A stretch of DNA of 64,000 nucleotides from Ruegeria sp. HKCCD8929 (lineage in GTDB: Bacteria > Pseudomonadota > Alphaproteobacteria > Rhodobacterales > Rhodobacteraceae). Numbering within the stretch: the stretch's first letter is position 1; every line of letters starts with the position of its first letter. Where the stretch lies: NCBI RefSeq assembly GCF_013031405.1, contig NZ_WPZY01000019.1, positions 1 through 64,000 of the forward strand, written 5' to 3'. Position numbers and translations under genes: made by a program. The notes beneath the pieces are model-generated. The model had not been told where the DNA came from and did not search any database. It saw only the letters and a list, made by a program, of their open reading frames with translations. Positions 41,938 to 51,545 of the stretch are shown here, one piece after another.

Positions 41938-42827
41938 TATTCGGCCCCGCTCGCGGGTTTTCCGTTGGGCGATTTGAGATAGTTGAAGAACTCGGAATCC
42001 GGGCTCATCACCATCGAGCTGTTATTGCCCTGAAGCGCGCGGCCATAGGCGGTCAGCGAGCGGTAGAACTCGAAGAATTCCGGGTCCTTGCCAAAGGCCT
42101 GGGCAAAGATCGCGTTGCGCTCGGCATCGGCCTCACCACGGATGATCTCAGCCTCGCGCTTGGCCTCCGACACCAGCTCGACCACGGTCCGGTCGGCCTG
42201 CGCGCGCACGCGTTGCGCCGCCTCGTTACCGCGGGCGCGTTCGTCGGTCGCTTCACGTTCCCGCTCAGCCTTCATCCGATCGAACGTGGCTTCCAGGTTG
42301 GCCTGCGGCAAGTCGGTCGCTTTCAGGCGCACGTCGATCACGCTGACCCCCAGCGCCAACGCCTCGGCAATGGCGCTGTTGCGGATGCGCAGCATCAGCG
42401 CCGCCCGGTCCGAGCTCAGGATGTCCTTGGAGCTGACCGAACCCAACACCTCGCGCGTCTCGGCGCGCAGGATGCGGTCCAGCCGGTCCTCGGCGACGGC
42501 AAGACCGCCGACACCGACGGCCTGACGGAACCGCTCCACATCCGCGATGCGGTACCGGGCAAAGGCATCGACCACCAGACGGCGGTCATCCAGCGGGGTC
42601 ACTTCCAACGGCTGCACGTCGATGGACAGGATGCGGTCGTCATAGCGCACCACTTCCTGAATGAGCGGGATCTTGAAGGCCAGCCCCGGCTCTTCCTTCA
42701 CCGCCACCACGCGCCCGAACTGCAGCACCAGCGCCTTTTCGCGCTCGTCCACGATGAAGATCGCCGACAGCACGCCGACCACGGCGAGAACCAAAACCGG
42801 CAGAATGAAATTGGTTTTCCGCATCAC
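41937..42827 (-). CDS. hflC: HflC, FtsH-modulating SPFH protein
   Basis: 296 residues. A single N-terminal membrane anchor (FILPVLVLAVVGVLSAIFIV) precedes an SPFH/band 7 domain (EKALVLQFG) and a charged helical region with an ERxxxA-rich coiled coil. HflC forms a large cage with HflK around FtsH in the inner membrane and limits its proteolysis. It overlaps hflK by four bases and DUF2065 by one. Confidence 0.96.
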   Translation of the reverse strand: MMRKTNFILPVLVLAVVGVLSAIFIVDEREKALVLQFGRVVAVKEEPGLAFKIPLIQEVVRYDDRILSIDVQPLEVTPLDDRRLVVDAFARYRIADVERFRQAVGVGGLAVAEDRLDRILRAETREVLGSVSSKDILSSDRAALMLRIRNSAIAEALALGVSVIDVRLKATDLPQANLEATFDRMKAEREREATDERARGNEAAQRVRAQADRTVVELVSEAKREAEIIRGEADAERNAIFAQAFGKDPEFFEFYRSLTAYGRALQGNNSSMVMSPDSEFFNYLKSPNGKPASGAE

Positions 42828-43972
42828 TGATTCTCCCCACCGGAATTGCGGCGCAGCTCGTTAAGCGGCAGGTAAGGCACGACGCCCTGCCCCGTTCCGC
42901 CGGAACTTTCATCCAGAATGACCTTGTCCAGATCTCCCAGCACCTGCTCCATCCGTTCCAGATAGAGGCGTTTGCGGGTCACGTCGGGCGCCTTGGCGTA
43001 TTCCTCCAGAACCGCGCTGAACCGGCTCGCCTCACCCTGGGCCTCGTTTACCTGCTGGGCGCGATAGCCTTCGGCCTCTTCCAGGATCTGCGCCGCTTCA
43101 CCGCGCGCCTCGGCCAGCACCTTGTTGGCATAGGCGTCGGCCACATTCTGCAAGCGGTCCCGCTCCTGTGCGGCCGCCTGAACGTCGCGGAAGGCGGCGA
43201 TCACGTCCTGCGGCGGGTCGGCCTTGTCAAAGTTCACGCGGATGATGTTCACACCCGAATCGTAGCTGTCGAGCGTCAGCTGGATCAGCTCCTGCAGCCG
43301 GTCGGCGATGATGCCGCGATCCCGGTTCAGGATCGGCGCCAGCTCCGACTGCGCGATGATCTCGCGCATCGCCGATTCGGACACCGCCCGGATGGTCGGG
43401 CGCGGATCGCGCAGGTTGAACAGGAACTTGGCCGGGTCGTTGATGTTCCACACCACCTGATAATCGATATCGACCACGTTCTCGTCACCGGTCAGCATCA
43501 GCCCGTCTTCGCTGCCCCGCGTGCCGCCCATATCCTCGGTCTGTTCGCGGGTGACTGGGATCACCTCGGCGGTGACCAGCGGCCAGGGGGCAAAGTTCAG
43601 GCCCGGATTGCCGACGGCCGAGAACTCGCCCAGAAACAGCTCGACCGACTGTTCTTCGGGTTTGACGGTGTAGAAACTGGCCGCCGCCCACAGACCGGCG
43701 GCGATCAGCACGCCCAGCCCCACGGTGCCGCGGGTAAAGACCGGACCGCCGCCGCCCGGGCCACGGCCATCGCCGCCCCGGCCACCGCCGCCGCCGCGCC
43801 CGCCCATCAGCACGCGCAGCTGCTCCTGACCCTTTTTCATCAATTCATCAATCTCGGGGATCTGCGGGCCGTCGCCTTCGGGCGGCCGCCGCCCGTCACC
43901 GTTGTTTCCCCGATTTCCGCCGCCGCCGGAAGAGCCTCCGCCCCCCCAGGGGCCACCGCTGTTGCCCGCCAT
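42824..43972 (-). CDS. hflK: HflK, FtsH-modulating SPFH protein
   Basis: 382 residues. The N terminus is Gly/Arg-rich and probably disordered (about 1-85), followed by one membrane helix (LGVLIAAGLWAAASFYTV), the SPFH domain (EEQSVELFLG), NFDKADPPQDVIAAF and a C-terminal coiled coil. The glycine-rich start is usual for HflK. First gene of the hflK-hflC-DUF2065 operon, 73 bases after gor. Confidence 0.96.
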   Translation of the reverse strand: MAGNSGGPWGGGGSSGGGGNRGNNGDGRRPPEGDGPQIPEIDELMKKGQEQLRVLMGGRGGGGGRGGDGRGPGGGGPVFTRGTVGLGVLIAAGLWAAASFYTVKPEEQSVELFLGEFSAVGNPGLNFAPWPLVTAEVIPVTREQTEDMGGTRGSEDGLMLTGDENVVDIDYQVVWNINDPAKFLFNLRDPRPTIRAVSESAMREIIAQSELAPILNRDRGIIADRLQELIQLTLDSYDSGVNIIRVNFDKADPPQDVIAAFRDVQAAAQERDRLQNVADAYANKVLAEARGEAAQILEEAEGYRAQQVNEAQGEASRFSAVLEEYAKAPDVTRKRLYLERMEQVLGDLDKVILDESSGGTGQGVVPYLPLNELRRNSGGENQ

Positions 43973-44045
43973 GTGTTTTTCATCCCTTGTGTGGTGCCGT
44001 CTTGATCACGGCGTCAGTTCTAACCTGTATGCGCCCGCGTGCAAA

Positions 44046-45404
44046 TCAAGCGCTGCGGACCGGATGCCGCATCGTCACCAGTTCCTCGGCCATCACCGGG
44101 TGTACGGCCACGGTGCGGTCGAAATCTTCCTTGGTCGCGCCCATCTTGACGGCGATGCCCGCCATCTGGATCATCTCGCCCGCACCTGGCGCCACGATAT
44201 GACAGCCCAGCACCTTGCGGGTGGCCCTGGACACGATCAGCTTCATCAGCACCCGCTGCGAGCGGCCCGCAAAGGCCTGCTGCATCGGCTTGAACGAGGT
44301 CGCATAAACCTCGATCGGCTCCTGCGCCGCCGCCTGTTCCTCGCTCAAGCCCACGGTGCCCATTTCGGGCTGGGTAAAGATGGCGGTCGGAATCAGTTCA
44401 TGATCCACCGGCGTCGGGTTGGCCTTGAACACGGTCTCGACAAAGGCCATTCCCTCGCGGATCGCCACCGGGGTCAGGTTCACCCGATCGGTCACATCGC
44501 CGATGGCATAGATCGAGGGCACGCCGGTCTGGCTGTACTCATCCACCACGATCTCGCCCTTGCGGCCCCGCTCGACGCCCAGATCTTCCAGCCCCATGTC
44601 GCCGGCATTGGGCGCGCGGCCCGTGGCATACATCACCACGTCGAACAGGCGCTCGGTTCCATTGGTCGCCTTGACCCGGATCTTATCGCCATCCTTGGCC
44701 ATCTCGATCACATTGGTGCCCAGATGCACATCGACGCCGTTCTGGCACATCTCCTCGCAGATCAGCCCGCGCGCCTCTTCGTCGAAGCCCCGCAGGATCT
44801 GCGCACCACGATAGAACTGCGTGGTCTTCACGCCCATCCCGTTCATGATCCCGGCAAACTCGCAGGCGATATATCCACCGCCAACGATCAGCATGGTCTC
44901 GGGCAGCTTTTCCAGATGGAATATCTCGTTCGAGGTGATCGCCAGTTCCGAGCCCGGAAACTCCGGCACCACCGGACGCCCGCCGGTGGCGATCAGGATA
45001 TGCTTGGCGGATTTGCGGGTGCCATCGGCCAGCTCGACCGTATGTGGATCGACGACGCGGGCGCGCTGGTCAAAGCTCTCGACCCCGTTGTTTTTCAGAA
45101 TGCCGCGATAGACGCCTTCCAGCCGGTCCAGCTCGGCATGCAGCTTGGCCTTAAAAGCGTCCCAGTCAAACGCGCCCGGCTTGACGTCCCAGCCATAGGC
45201 CTGCGCGTCCTCGACCATGTCGGCATATTCACTGGCAAACACCATCAGCTTCTTGGGCACGCAGCCCCGGATCACGCAGGTCCCGCCATAGCGGTCCTCT
45301 TCGGCCAGCGCCACCTTGGCTCCGGTCTCACCTGCCGCAACGCGCGCTGCCCGCACACCGCCAGAGCCGCCGCCGATGACGAACAGATCATAGTCAAAGC
45401 TCAT
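44046..45404 (-). CDS. gor: glutathione-disulfide reductase
   Basis: 452 residues. FAD motif VIGGGSGG (9-16), redox pair Cys43 and Cys48 in GGTCVIRGC, NADPH motif GGGYIACEFA, and catalytic His near residue 435 in AVHPVMAEELV. It reduces GSSG with NADPH and supplies GSH to the GST-like proteins nearby. The start at 45404 is 10 bases from the rpiA stop, so the two are co-transcribed. Confidence 0.94.
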   Translation of the reverse strand: MSFDYDLFVIGGGSGGVRAARVAAGETGAKVALAEEDRYGGTCVIRGCVPKKLMVFASEYADMVEDAQAYGWDVKPGAFDWDAFKAKLHAELDRLEGVYRGILKNNGVESFDQRARVVDPHTVELADGTRKSAKHILIATGGRPVVPEFPGSELAITSNEIFHLEKLPETMLIVGGGYIACEFAGIMNGMGVKTTQFYRGAQILRGFDEEARGLICEEMCQNGVDVHLGTNVIEMAKDGDKIRVKATNGTERLFDVVMYATGRAPNAGDMGLEDLGVERGRKGEIVVDEYSQTGVPSIYAIGDVTDRVNLTPVAIREGMAFVETVFKANPTPVDHELIPTAIFTQPEMGTVGLSEEQAAAQEPIEVYATSFKPMQQAFAGRSQRVLMKLIVSRATRKVLGCHIVAPGAGEMIQMAGIAVKMGATKEDFDRTVAVHPVMAEELVTMRHPVRSA

Positions 45405-45414
45405 GGAATATTCC

Positions 45415-46203
45415 TCAATCCGTCAGATCGGAGAACAGGTTGTCGCTTTCTGCGAACTCCATCCGATCCTGCTCAATCGTGCCCTCATTGATGTCGCGCG
45501 TCTCGACCCGGCCATCGCCAAAGCCGATCACGACCCTGTCACAGATATCGATGAACAAACCGTTTTCAACCACGCCCGGGATCTGGTTCAGCACCAGCGC
45601 CAGTTGCCTCGGGTTGCCGATACGCTGCAGATGCAGGTCCAGAATGTGATTGCCCTCGTCGGTGATCGCAGGCGCCTCGCCCTTCATCCGCAGCGTGACC
45701 GAACGGCCCAGCACATCCATCGCCACCAGCGTTTCCTCGATCAGCGAACGCGTAGTCTGCCAGCCGAACGGAATGACCTCGACCGGCAACGGAAACGCCC
45801 CCAGCGTCTCGACCTCCTTGCCCGCGTCCGCAATCACCACCATCTGGTCACTCGCCGTGGCCACGATCTTTTCCTGCAACAAAGCGGCCCCGCCGCCCTT
45901 GATCAGGTTCAGATCGCCGTCGAACTCGTCCGCGCCATCAATGGTCAGGTCCAGCCAGCCCGCCTGATCCAACGAGACCACCTCGATCCCCACTTCCCGC
46001 GCCAGCTCGGCGGTCCGGGTCGAGGTCGGCACGCCCTTGATCCGCAGGCCATTGTCCCGCACCATCTCGCCCAGGCACCGCACCAGCCAGGCCGCGGTCG
46101 AGCCGGTTCCCAGCCCCACCCGCATCCCGTCTTCCACCATATCGGCGGCGCGTCTTGCAGCAACGAATTTGGCCTTGTCGATGGGCGACAACTCTCCGGT
46201 CAT
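45415..46203 (-). CDS. rpiA: ribose-5-phosphate isomerase A
   Basis: 262 residues from the ATG at 46203. GLGTGSTAAWLV, STRTAELA, IDGADEFD and LIKGGGAALLQEK are the RpiA active-site segments, including the Asp and Glu/Lys catalytic residues. It interconverts ribose 5-phosphate and ribulose 5-phosphate. The upstream in-frame stretch to 46317 lacks family similarity. Operon with gor: NADPH supply by the pentose pathway fits, but is inference. Confidence 0.96.
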   Translation of the reverse strand: MTGELSPIDKAKFVAARRAADMVEDGMRVGLGTGSTAAWLVRCLGEMVRDNGLRIKGVPTSTRTAELAREVGIEVVSLDQAGWLDLTIDGADEFDGDLNLIKGGGAALLQEKIVATASDQMVVIADAGKEVETLGAFPLPVEVIPFGWQTTRSLIEETLVAMDVLGRSVTLRMKGEAPAITDEGNHILDLHLQRIGNPRQLALVLNQIPGVVENGLFIDICDRVVIGFGDGRVETRDINEGTIEQDRMEFAESDNLFSDLTD

Positions 46204-46373
46204 GGCAGCATCCCTTGTTTGCGTTGCCGGACTTATACGGAATGCCCTGCCCGACTGCGAGGCCAAATTGCCCGCCCAACAATCGGGACGGCCCGGACAA
46301 GCGCGCAACCCCGCCATGAGGCGCGCATCAAAACACCCGAGCGCGTGCGCAGCACGCTCAATTTGGTAACCGC

Positions 46374-46805
46374 TCAGCCGCGCTGCATGTTGGCGATGGC
46401 GCGCCGCATGAGCGCCAGAAACCGCGCGCGATCCGCCTCGTCGATCCCGGCCAGCGCCTGCGCGTTCTGTGCCCGGGCCGCCGCCTTAGCTTCTGCCTCC
46501 AGCCCCCGCGCTCGGTCCGTCAGAAACACCAGCCGCGAGCGCCTGTCGGTGTCCGAGGCGCGCCGCTCGATCAGCCCGTCCCGCTGCATCCGGTTCAGCG
46601 TGTTGGCCATGGTCGCCTGTTCCACATCCAGCGCCCCCACCAGATCGGCCTGGGTGCGTCCGTCCCGCGTCCACAGTTCCAGCAGCACCATGAACTGCGC
46701 CGGCGCCACGCCCAGGGGCTGTATCCGCTTCTGCAACCCCGCCGCGAACAGCCGCGCCATGTGATTGGCCAGATACCCGGCCGAGTTTTCCTGAAAATCC
46801 GACAT
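46374..46805 (-). CDS. MarR family transcriptional regulator
   Basis: 143 residues from the ATG at 46805. A winged helix is seen with LGVAPAQFMVLLELW, TQADLVGALDVEQATMANTLNRMQRDGLIER and the DRRSRLVFLT wing. It is divergent from the membrane protein at 46885, and two palindromes lie in the spacer, so it probably represses both genes. Inducer unknown; no cysteine redox sensor is visible. Confidence 0.92.
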   Translation of the reverse strand: MSDFQENSAGYLANHMARLFAAGLQKRIQPLGVAPAQFMVLLELWTRDGRTQADLVGALDVEQATMANTLNRMQRDGLIERRASDTDRRSRLVFLTDRARGLEAEAKAAARAQNAQALAGIDEADRARFLALMRRAIANMQRG

Positions 46806-46820
46806 GGCCGCAAAAAACAC

Positions 46821-46863
46821 TTGAATAGCACGCTATGCAACTCTATTTACATAGCATGCTATG
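46821..46863. promoter_or_regulatory. twin MarR-type operators on a promoter
   Basis: ATAGC-AC-GCTAT (46825-46836) and CATAGCATGCTATG (46850-46863) are perfect palindromes with centres 26 bases apart. A plus-strand promoter TTGAAT-N17-TATTTA (46821-46849) runs through them, so a bound repressor would block it. Confidence 0.65.
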
Positions 46864-46884
46864 TTAAATCGAAACGTGACCGCC

Positions 46885-47352
46885 ATGAAGAATGCCATCC
46901 ACGCCATCGCCGGAACCCTCGCCCTCGCCACGATCTCGACCTTCTGGGTCTCGACCCTGATCTCGGAACTCTTCGCCTCGCACGCGGCCATTGCCACCGT
47001 CAAAACCGCCATCCTCTACGGCATGGCGCTGCTGATCCCGGCCATGGCCACGGCGGGCGCCACCGGGGCCAGCCTCGGCAAGGGATGGAAACTGCCGCAG
47101 GTGGCGGCCAAATCGCGCCGGATGAAGATCATCGCCACCAACGGCCTACTGATCCTGCTGCCCTCCGCCGTCTTCCTCGCAATGCGCGCGCAGGCCGGGC
47201 AGTTCGACACTACCTTCTACGCGGTGCAAGCGCTTGAATTGATCGCGGGCGCCACCAACATCACCCTGCTCTCGCTCAACCTGCGCGACGGGCTGGCACT
47301 GAACCGCCGCCGCAAGGCCCGCGCAAAAGCCAGCGCGCAGACCAGCTCATAG
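46885..47352 (+). CDS. MarR-linked four-helix membrane protein
   Basis: 155 residues from the ATG at 46885; an ATG at 46861 lies inside the operator and would be almost leaderless. Four helices are near 5-28, 36-58, 77-93 and 104-125, then a basic Arg/Lys tail. I associate this type with MarR-paired membrane proteins of unknown function in roseobacters. Regulation by the divergent MarR gene is the strongest clue. Confidence 0.7.
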   Translation: MKNAIHAIAGTLALATISTFWVSTLISELFASHAAIATVKTAILYGMALLIPAMATAGATGASLGKGWKLPQVAAKSRRMKIIATNGLLILLPSAVFLAMRAQAGQFDTTFYAVQALELIAGATNITLLSLNLRDGLALNRRRKARAKASAQTSS

Positions 47353-47462
47353 GCGCGGTGAGGCGCGGCAATCCGCCAAAGATACCCTCAAAATACGCGT
47401 TTCCGATAGGAAACGTCGGAATCAAGGCTTTCTGAATTCTCCACAGCCTCTAAACAGGCGGC

Positions 47463-48164
47463 ATGGAATCGCCGTACCGCCTGCACTACGCCCCCGACAA
47501 TGCCTCGCTGGTGATCCGGCTGGCGCTGGAAGAGATGGGCCTGCCCTACGACACGACCCTGGTCGACCGCCCGGGCAAGGCGCAGGACAGCGCAGCCTAC
47601 CGGGCGCTCAATCCAAACGGGCTGATCCCGGTTCTGGAGACCCCGCAGGGCCCGATCTTCGAGACCGCCGCCATCCTGCTCTGGCTGGCCGACACCCACG
47701 GGCAACTCGTCCCGGCACCGGACAGCGCCGAGCGCGCGCCCTTCCTCAAATGGCTGTTCTTCGCCTCGAACACGCTGCATGCCGATCTGCGCATCCTGTT
47801 CTACGCCGGAAAATACATCGACGCCGCCCAGACCGAGACCCTGCGCGCCGGGATCCGCCCGCGCCTGCGCCAGCATCTGCAAATACTGGAGGCCGAGGCG
47901 GCACAGGCCCCCACTTGGCTCAGCCCGCAGCAGCCCTCGGTTCTCAGCTACTATCTCGCCTGCATGATGCGCTGGATGGCGCTTTATCCGGCCGGCACCG
48001 ACCGCAGCTGGTATCAACTGGCCGATACCCCATATCTGCAGAAGGTCCTGATGCAGCTCGAACTCCGCCCCGCCACCCGCGCCGCCATCAGGGCCGAGGG
48101 GCTGGGGGTCACCCCGTTTACCTCGCCCACCTACGCCAACCCTCCAGAAGGCTCAGCAACCTAA
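47463..48164 (+). CDS. glutathione S-transferase family protein
   Basis: 233 residues. The thioredoxin-like half has YAPDNASLVIRLALEEMGLPY, NPNGLIPVLE and ETAAILLWLAD. The long helical half follows. A Ser or Asn near residues 12-14 is likely the glutathione-activating position. It ends one base before sdaA, so the pair is probably translationally coupled, although a joint function is not obvious. Confidence 0.9.
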   Translation: MESPYRLHYAPDNASLVIRLALEEMGLPYDTTLVDRPGKAQDSAAYRALNPNGLIPVLETPQGPIFETAAILLWLADTHGQLVPAPDSAERAPFLKWLFFASNTLHADLRILFYAGKYIDAAQTETLRAGIRPRLRQHLQILEAEAAQAPTWLSPQQPSVLSYYLACMMRWMALYPAGTDRSWYQLADTPYLQKVLMQLELRPATRAAIRAEGLGVTPFTSPTYANPPEGSAT

Positions 48165-48165
48165 G

Positions 48166-49539
48166 ATGTTTCTCTCCGTCTTCGATATGTTCAAAGTGGG
48201 CGTCGGCCCATCGTCTTCGCACACCATGGGGCCGATGGTGGCCGCCGCACGGTTCCTCGACCTGATGCGCGCCTCGCCGTTCGAGTTTTCGGGCCTGCGC
48301 GGCTCGCTGCACGGTTCGCTGGCCTTTACCGGCGTTGGCCACGCCACCGACCGCGCCACCATCCTCGGCCTCGCTGGCTTTACCCCCGACAGCTACGACC
48401 ACGACAAGGCCGAGGCCGCGCTGGCCGCCATCGCCGACACCCACACGGTCACGCCCGAGGGCCTGCCGACGTTGAAATTCGACCCCAAGGCCGACCTGCT
48501 CTTCGACTACGACAACACCCTGCCCGGTCACGCTAACGGCATGATCCTGATGGCCACCGACGCGCAGGGCGACGTGATCCTGCGGCAGGTCTACTACTCC
48601 ATCGGCGGCGGCTTCGTGCTGACCGAAGAGGAACTGGCCGAGGGCAAGGACTCCAACGATGGCGCGCCCGTGCCCTACCCGTTCCACACAGCCGCCGAAA
48701 TGCTGGAAATGGCCAACGCCAGCGGCAAGACCATCGCCGACATGAAACGCGCCAACGAGGTCGCGCGCGGCTGCGCCGACAGTTTCACCAAGGGCACCGC
48801 CCGGATCTGGGAGGTAATGAACAACTGTATCGAGCGCGGGCTGGCCACCGATGGCATCCTGCCCGGCGGTCTCAAGGTCCGCCGCCGCGCCAAGGGCATC
48901 CACGACGCGCTCATGGCCGAGCGCGGCATGAACCTGAACGCGCCGCACACGATCAACGACTGGATGAGCGTCTATGCCATGGCGGTAAATGAGGAAAACG
49001 CTGCCGGAGGCCAGGTCGTCACCGCCCCCACCAACGGCGCGGCGGGCACCATGCCGGCGGTGCTGCGCTACTATCTCGATCACGTCCCCGGCGCCTCGGA
49101 AAGCCATATCGAGGATTTCCTGCTGACCGCCGCCGCCATCGGCGGGCTGATCAAGTACAACGCCTCGATCTCGGGCGCCGAAGCGGGCTGTCAGGCCGAG
49201 GTCGGCTCCGCCTCGGCCATGGCCGCCGCTGGTCTCTGCGCGGTGATGGGCGGCACGCCGGAACAGGTGGAAAACGCCGCCGAGATCGCGCTGGAGCACC
49301 ATCTGGGCATGACCTGCGACCCGGTCGCCGGGCTGGTGCAGGTGCCCTGCATCGAACGCAACGGTCTGGCCGCAATCAAGGCGGTGTCGGCCGCCTCGCT
49401 GGCCCTGCGCGGTGACGGCCAGCACTTCGTGCCGCTCGATTCGGCCATCGAGACCATGCGCCAGACCGGCCACGACATGCATGAGCGCTACAAGGAGACC
49501 TCGCTGGGCGGTCTGGCGGTCAACGTCCCCAACTGCTGA
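48166..49539 (+). CDS. sdaA: L-serine ammonia-lyase (L-serine dehydratase)
   Basis: 457 residues, the single-chain iron-sulfur type. FKVGVGPSSSHTMGP near the N terminus, APTNGAAGTMPAVL, and GAEAGCQAEVGSASAMAAAGL with CDPVAGLVQVPCIERN carry the cluster cysteines. It converts L-serine to pyruvate and ammonia. The enzyme is oxygen-sensitive because of its [4Fe-4S] cluster. Confidence 0.96.
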   Translation: MFLSVFDMFKVGVGPSSSHTMGPMVAAARFLDLMRASPFEFSGLRGSLHGSLAFTGVGHATDRATILGLAGFTPDSYDHDKAEAALAAIADTHTVTPEGLPTLKFDPKADLLFDYDNTLPGHANGMILMATDAQGDVILRQVYYSIGGGFVLTEEELAEGKDSNDGAPVPYPFHTAAEMLEMANASGKTIADMKRANEVARGCADSFTKGTARIWEVMNNCIERGLATDGILPGGLKVRRRAKGIHDALMAERGMNLNAPHTINDWMSVYAMAVNEENAAGGQVVTAPTNGAAGTMPAVLRYYLDHVPGASESHIEDFLLTAAAIGGLIKYNASISGAEAGCQAEVGSASAMAAAGLCAVMGGTPEQVENAAEIALEHHLGMTCDPVAGLVQVPCIERNGLAAIKAVSAASLALRGDGQHFVPLDSAIETMRQTGHDMHERYKETSLGGLAVNVPNC

Positions 49540-49948
49540 GGTCATCCCTCGGCACCCCCGATGGACCAAGCCGCTTGCAAGCGGCTTTCGGAGCGTTGAC
49601 GGGCCCAAGCTCCTGTAAACCGTCCTCAATACCCGGGATGCTATTCCGCAACACTATTTCCCATCCGTTTGGCACGGGCGTCAGCCCGGGCCGCGCCCGA
49701 CCCTCCCCCCGGGAGGGCGCATTTGTGACGTCGTACAAATCTCTGACGAGGTTTTGTGTTTCAAGCGGTCCGCACTCTTCCTGCGTTGCGCAAGCGCCCA
49801 CCCAGGGTCGGGCGCGGCCCTTGCCACACCCATTCAACCCGCGCGCGAAACAACTTCGCTGCCCCTCCCGCTTCGTGAGGTTTGCAAGCCGCCTGCAGGC
49901 AGCTTTTCCGCCTTTTGCAACTGCGCGCCATGCCCTAGCGTGGCGCGC
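49540..49948. repeat. 409-base non-coding region with nested inverted repeats
   Basis: GGGCCGCGCCCGACCCT (49688-49704) is perfectly inverted at 49804-49820, enclosing 99 bases. Palindromic GC-rich pieces AGCCGCTTGCAAGCGGCT (near 49570) and GCCGCCTGCAGGCAGC (near 49890) sit symmetrically outside. No ribosome site or credible gene is present. It resembles a repeat element or a remnant of a mobile sequence. Confidence 0.5.
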
Positions 49949-50863
49949 ATGACCCATGACCGCCCCGTCCTCGGCATCCTCCTGATGCTCGGCTTCTGCG
50001 TGCTCGCCCCGATGGGCGATGCGCTGGCCAAGCTGCTGGGACAAACCGCGCCCATCGGCCTGCTCCTGCTGGGCCGCTTTGCGGTGCAGGCCGCCGTGCT
50101 GATCCCGCTGATCGCGCTGACCGGCAGGCCGTGGCGGATGCGCGGGCGTGTCCTGCGGCTGACCATGATCCGCACCGGGCTGCACATCGTGGGCATCGGC
50201 GCGATGTTCACCGGGCTGCAATACCTGCCGCTCGCCGACGCCGTCGCCATCGCCTTCGTCATGCCCTTCATCATGCTGCTTCTGGGCAAATACATCCTCG
50301 GCGAAGAGGTCGGCCATCGCCGCCTCGGCGCCTGCATCGTCGGCTTCATCGGCACCCTGATGGTGATCCAGCCCAGCTTTGCCGAGGTCGGCCTGCCCGC
50401 CCTCTGGCCGCTGCTGGTCGCGGTGATCTTCGCGCTCTTCATGCTGGTCACCCGCCAGATCGCCAAGGAAACCGATCCGGTCGGCTTGCAGGCGGTCTCC
50501 GGCGTGATGGCCTCGGCAGTGCTGCTCCCCGCCCTGCTGCTGGGCAACCGCGCCGGTCTGGACCAGCTTACGCTGATCCTCCCCGACGCCCGCACCACCT
50601 GGCTGCTACTGGCCATCGGCCTTCTGGGCACCGGCGCGCATCTACTGATGACCTGGGCGCTGCGCTATGCGCCCTCGGCCACGCTGGCGCCCATGCAATA
50701 TCTGGAGATTCCCATCGCCACGCTGATCGGCTGGATCATCTTCAGCGACCTGCCCAACGGTCTGGCCGCATTGGGCATCTGCATCACCATCGCCGCCGGG
50801 CTCTACGTCATCCTGCGCGAACGGGCCAGCGCCCGATCCGGCCCGACAGAAACGCCCGCATGA
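49949..50863 (+). CDS. DMT superfamily (EamA) permease
   Basis: 304 residues from the ATG at 49949. Ten helices in two EamA repeats: MGDALAKLLGQ with LLLGRFAVQAAVL, TGLQYLPLADAVAIAFVMPF, and TWALRYAPSATLAPMQYLEIPIATLIGW. Such RhaT/YdcZ-like permeases export amino acids or drugs; the substrate is unknown. Its end overlaps the end of the thiamine pyrophosphokinase gene by 56 bases on the opposite strand. Confidence 0.9.
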   Translation: MTHDRPVLGILLMLGFCVLAPMGDALAKLLGQTAPIGLLLLGRFAVQAAVLIPLIALTGRPWRMRGRVLRLTMIRTGLHIVGIGAMFTGLQYLPLADAVAIAFVMPFIMLLLGKYILGEEVGHRRLGACIVGFIGTLMVIQPSFAEVGLPALWPLLVAVIFALFMLVTRQIAKETDPVGLQAVSGVMASAVLLPALLLGNRAGLDQLTLILPDARTTWLLLAIGLLGTGAHLLMTWALRYAPSATLAPMQYLEIPIATLIGWIIFSDLPNGLAALGICITIAAGLYVILRERASARSGPTETPA

Positions 50864-51545
50864 CCTGATCCAACGCCCCGCGCGGCACCATCACCAGCAG
50901 CCCCGGCGCGTCGACCTCGAGCCTAACCGCACCCGTCGCCCGGTTCGAGGTCCCGACCTGCCCGTCGGGCTCGAACACCAGCCCCTCGATCGGCCACTCC
51001 AACCCCTCGCTGCGCCCGGTCACCCGCGCCAACGGGAACAACGACACCACGCTGCCGGGCTCCAGCTCCAGCCGGATCCGTGGCGGCGCGTGAAAGATCA
51101 CCTCACGCTCGCCCAGCAGCAGGCAGGGCCGGTCCGCATGCCGGACCAGCGCGTTGAACACCGCCAGCTGATGATCCACCCGCGCGCCCAGAAACCCCAG
51201 CCCCAGCACCAGCGGCGCCTCTATGTTCCGCAAAGCCTTGTCAAAATCGGTGCTGTCCTGCTCGCGAATCGGGAACAGCCGTTCGGGGGGAATCAGCTCC
51301 CGCGATACCCGCTCAAGTGAGTCGAAATCGCCGATAACGGCGTCCGGAACCCGTCCTTCGGCCAGAATGGCCGCCCCACCGCTATCCGCCGCAACCAGCG
51401 TTTTGACGCGATTCAGCGCCAGATTCATGTCGTCTGGGCCGATTTGCCCCCCTCCAACCAGTAAAATTGGGGTTTCCGAGCAAACAATTGCGCCACTTTT
51501 AGACGTATTGGCCACTTTTTCTAGGTTTCGACACATTCTGACCAC
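50808..51545 (-). CDS. thiN: thiamine pyrophosphokinase
   Basis: 245 residues. ADSGGAAILAEGRVPDAVIGDFDSL and REQDSTDFDKAL carry the Asp residues that bind ATP-Mg; GLGFLGARVDHQLA follows, and a C-terminal beta domain binds thiamine. It converts thiamine to thiamine diphosphate using ATP. ATGs at 51545 and 51536 are both possible starts. It lies between a DMT permease and a long acidic protein, with no other thiamine gene nearby. Confidence 0.9.
   Translation of the reverse strand: MVRMCRNLEKVANTSKSGAIVCSETPILLVGGGQIGPDDMNLALNRVKTLVAADSGGAAILAEGRVPDAVIGDFDSLERVSRELIPPERLFPIREQDSTDFDKALRNIEAPLVLGLGFLGARVDHQLAVFNALVRHADRPCLLLGEREVIFHAPPRIRLELEPGSVVSLFPLARVTGRSEGLEWPIEGLVFEPDGQVGTSNRATGAVRLEVDAPGLLVMVPRGALDQVMRAFLSGRIGRWPVRAG

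Noticed and set aside
48118..49629. Long minus-strand frame opposite sdaA
   Set aside because: sdaA is unmistakable on the plus strand; the antisense product resembles nothing.
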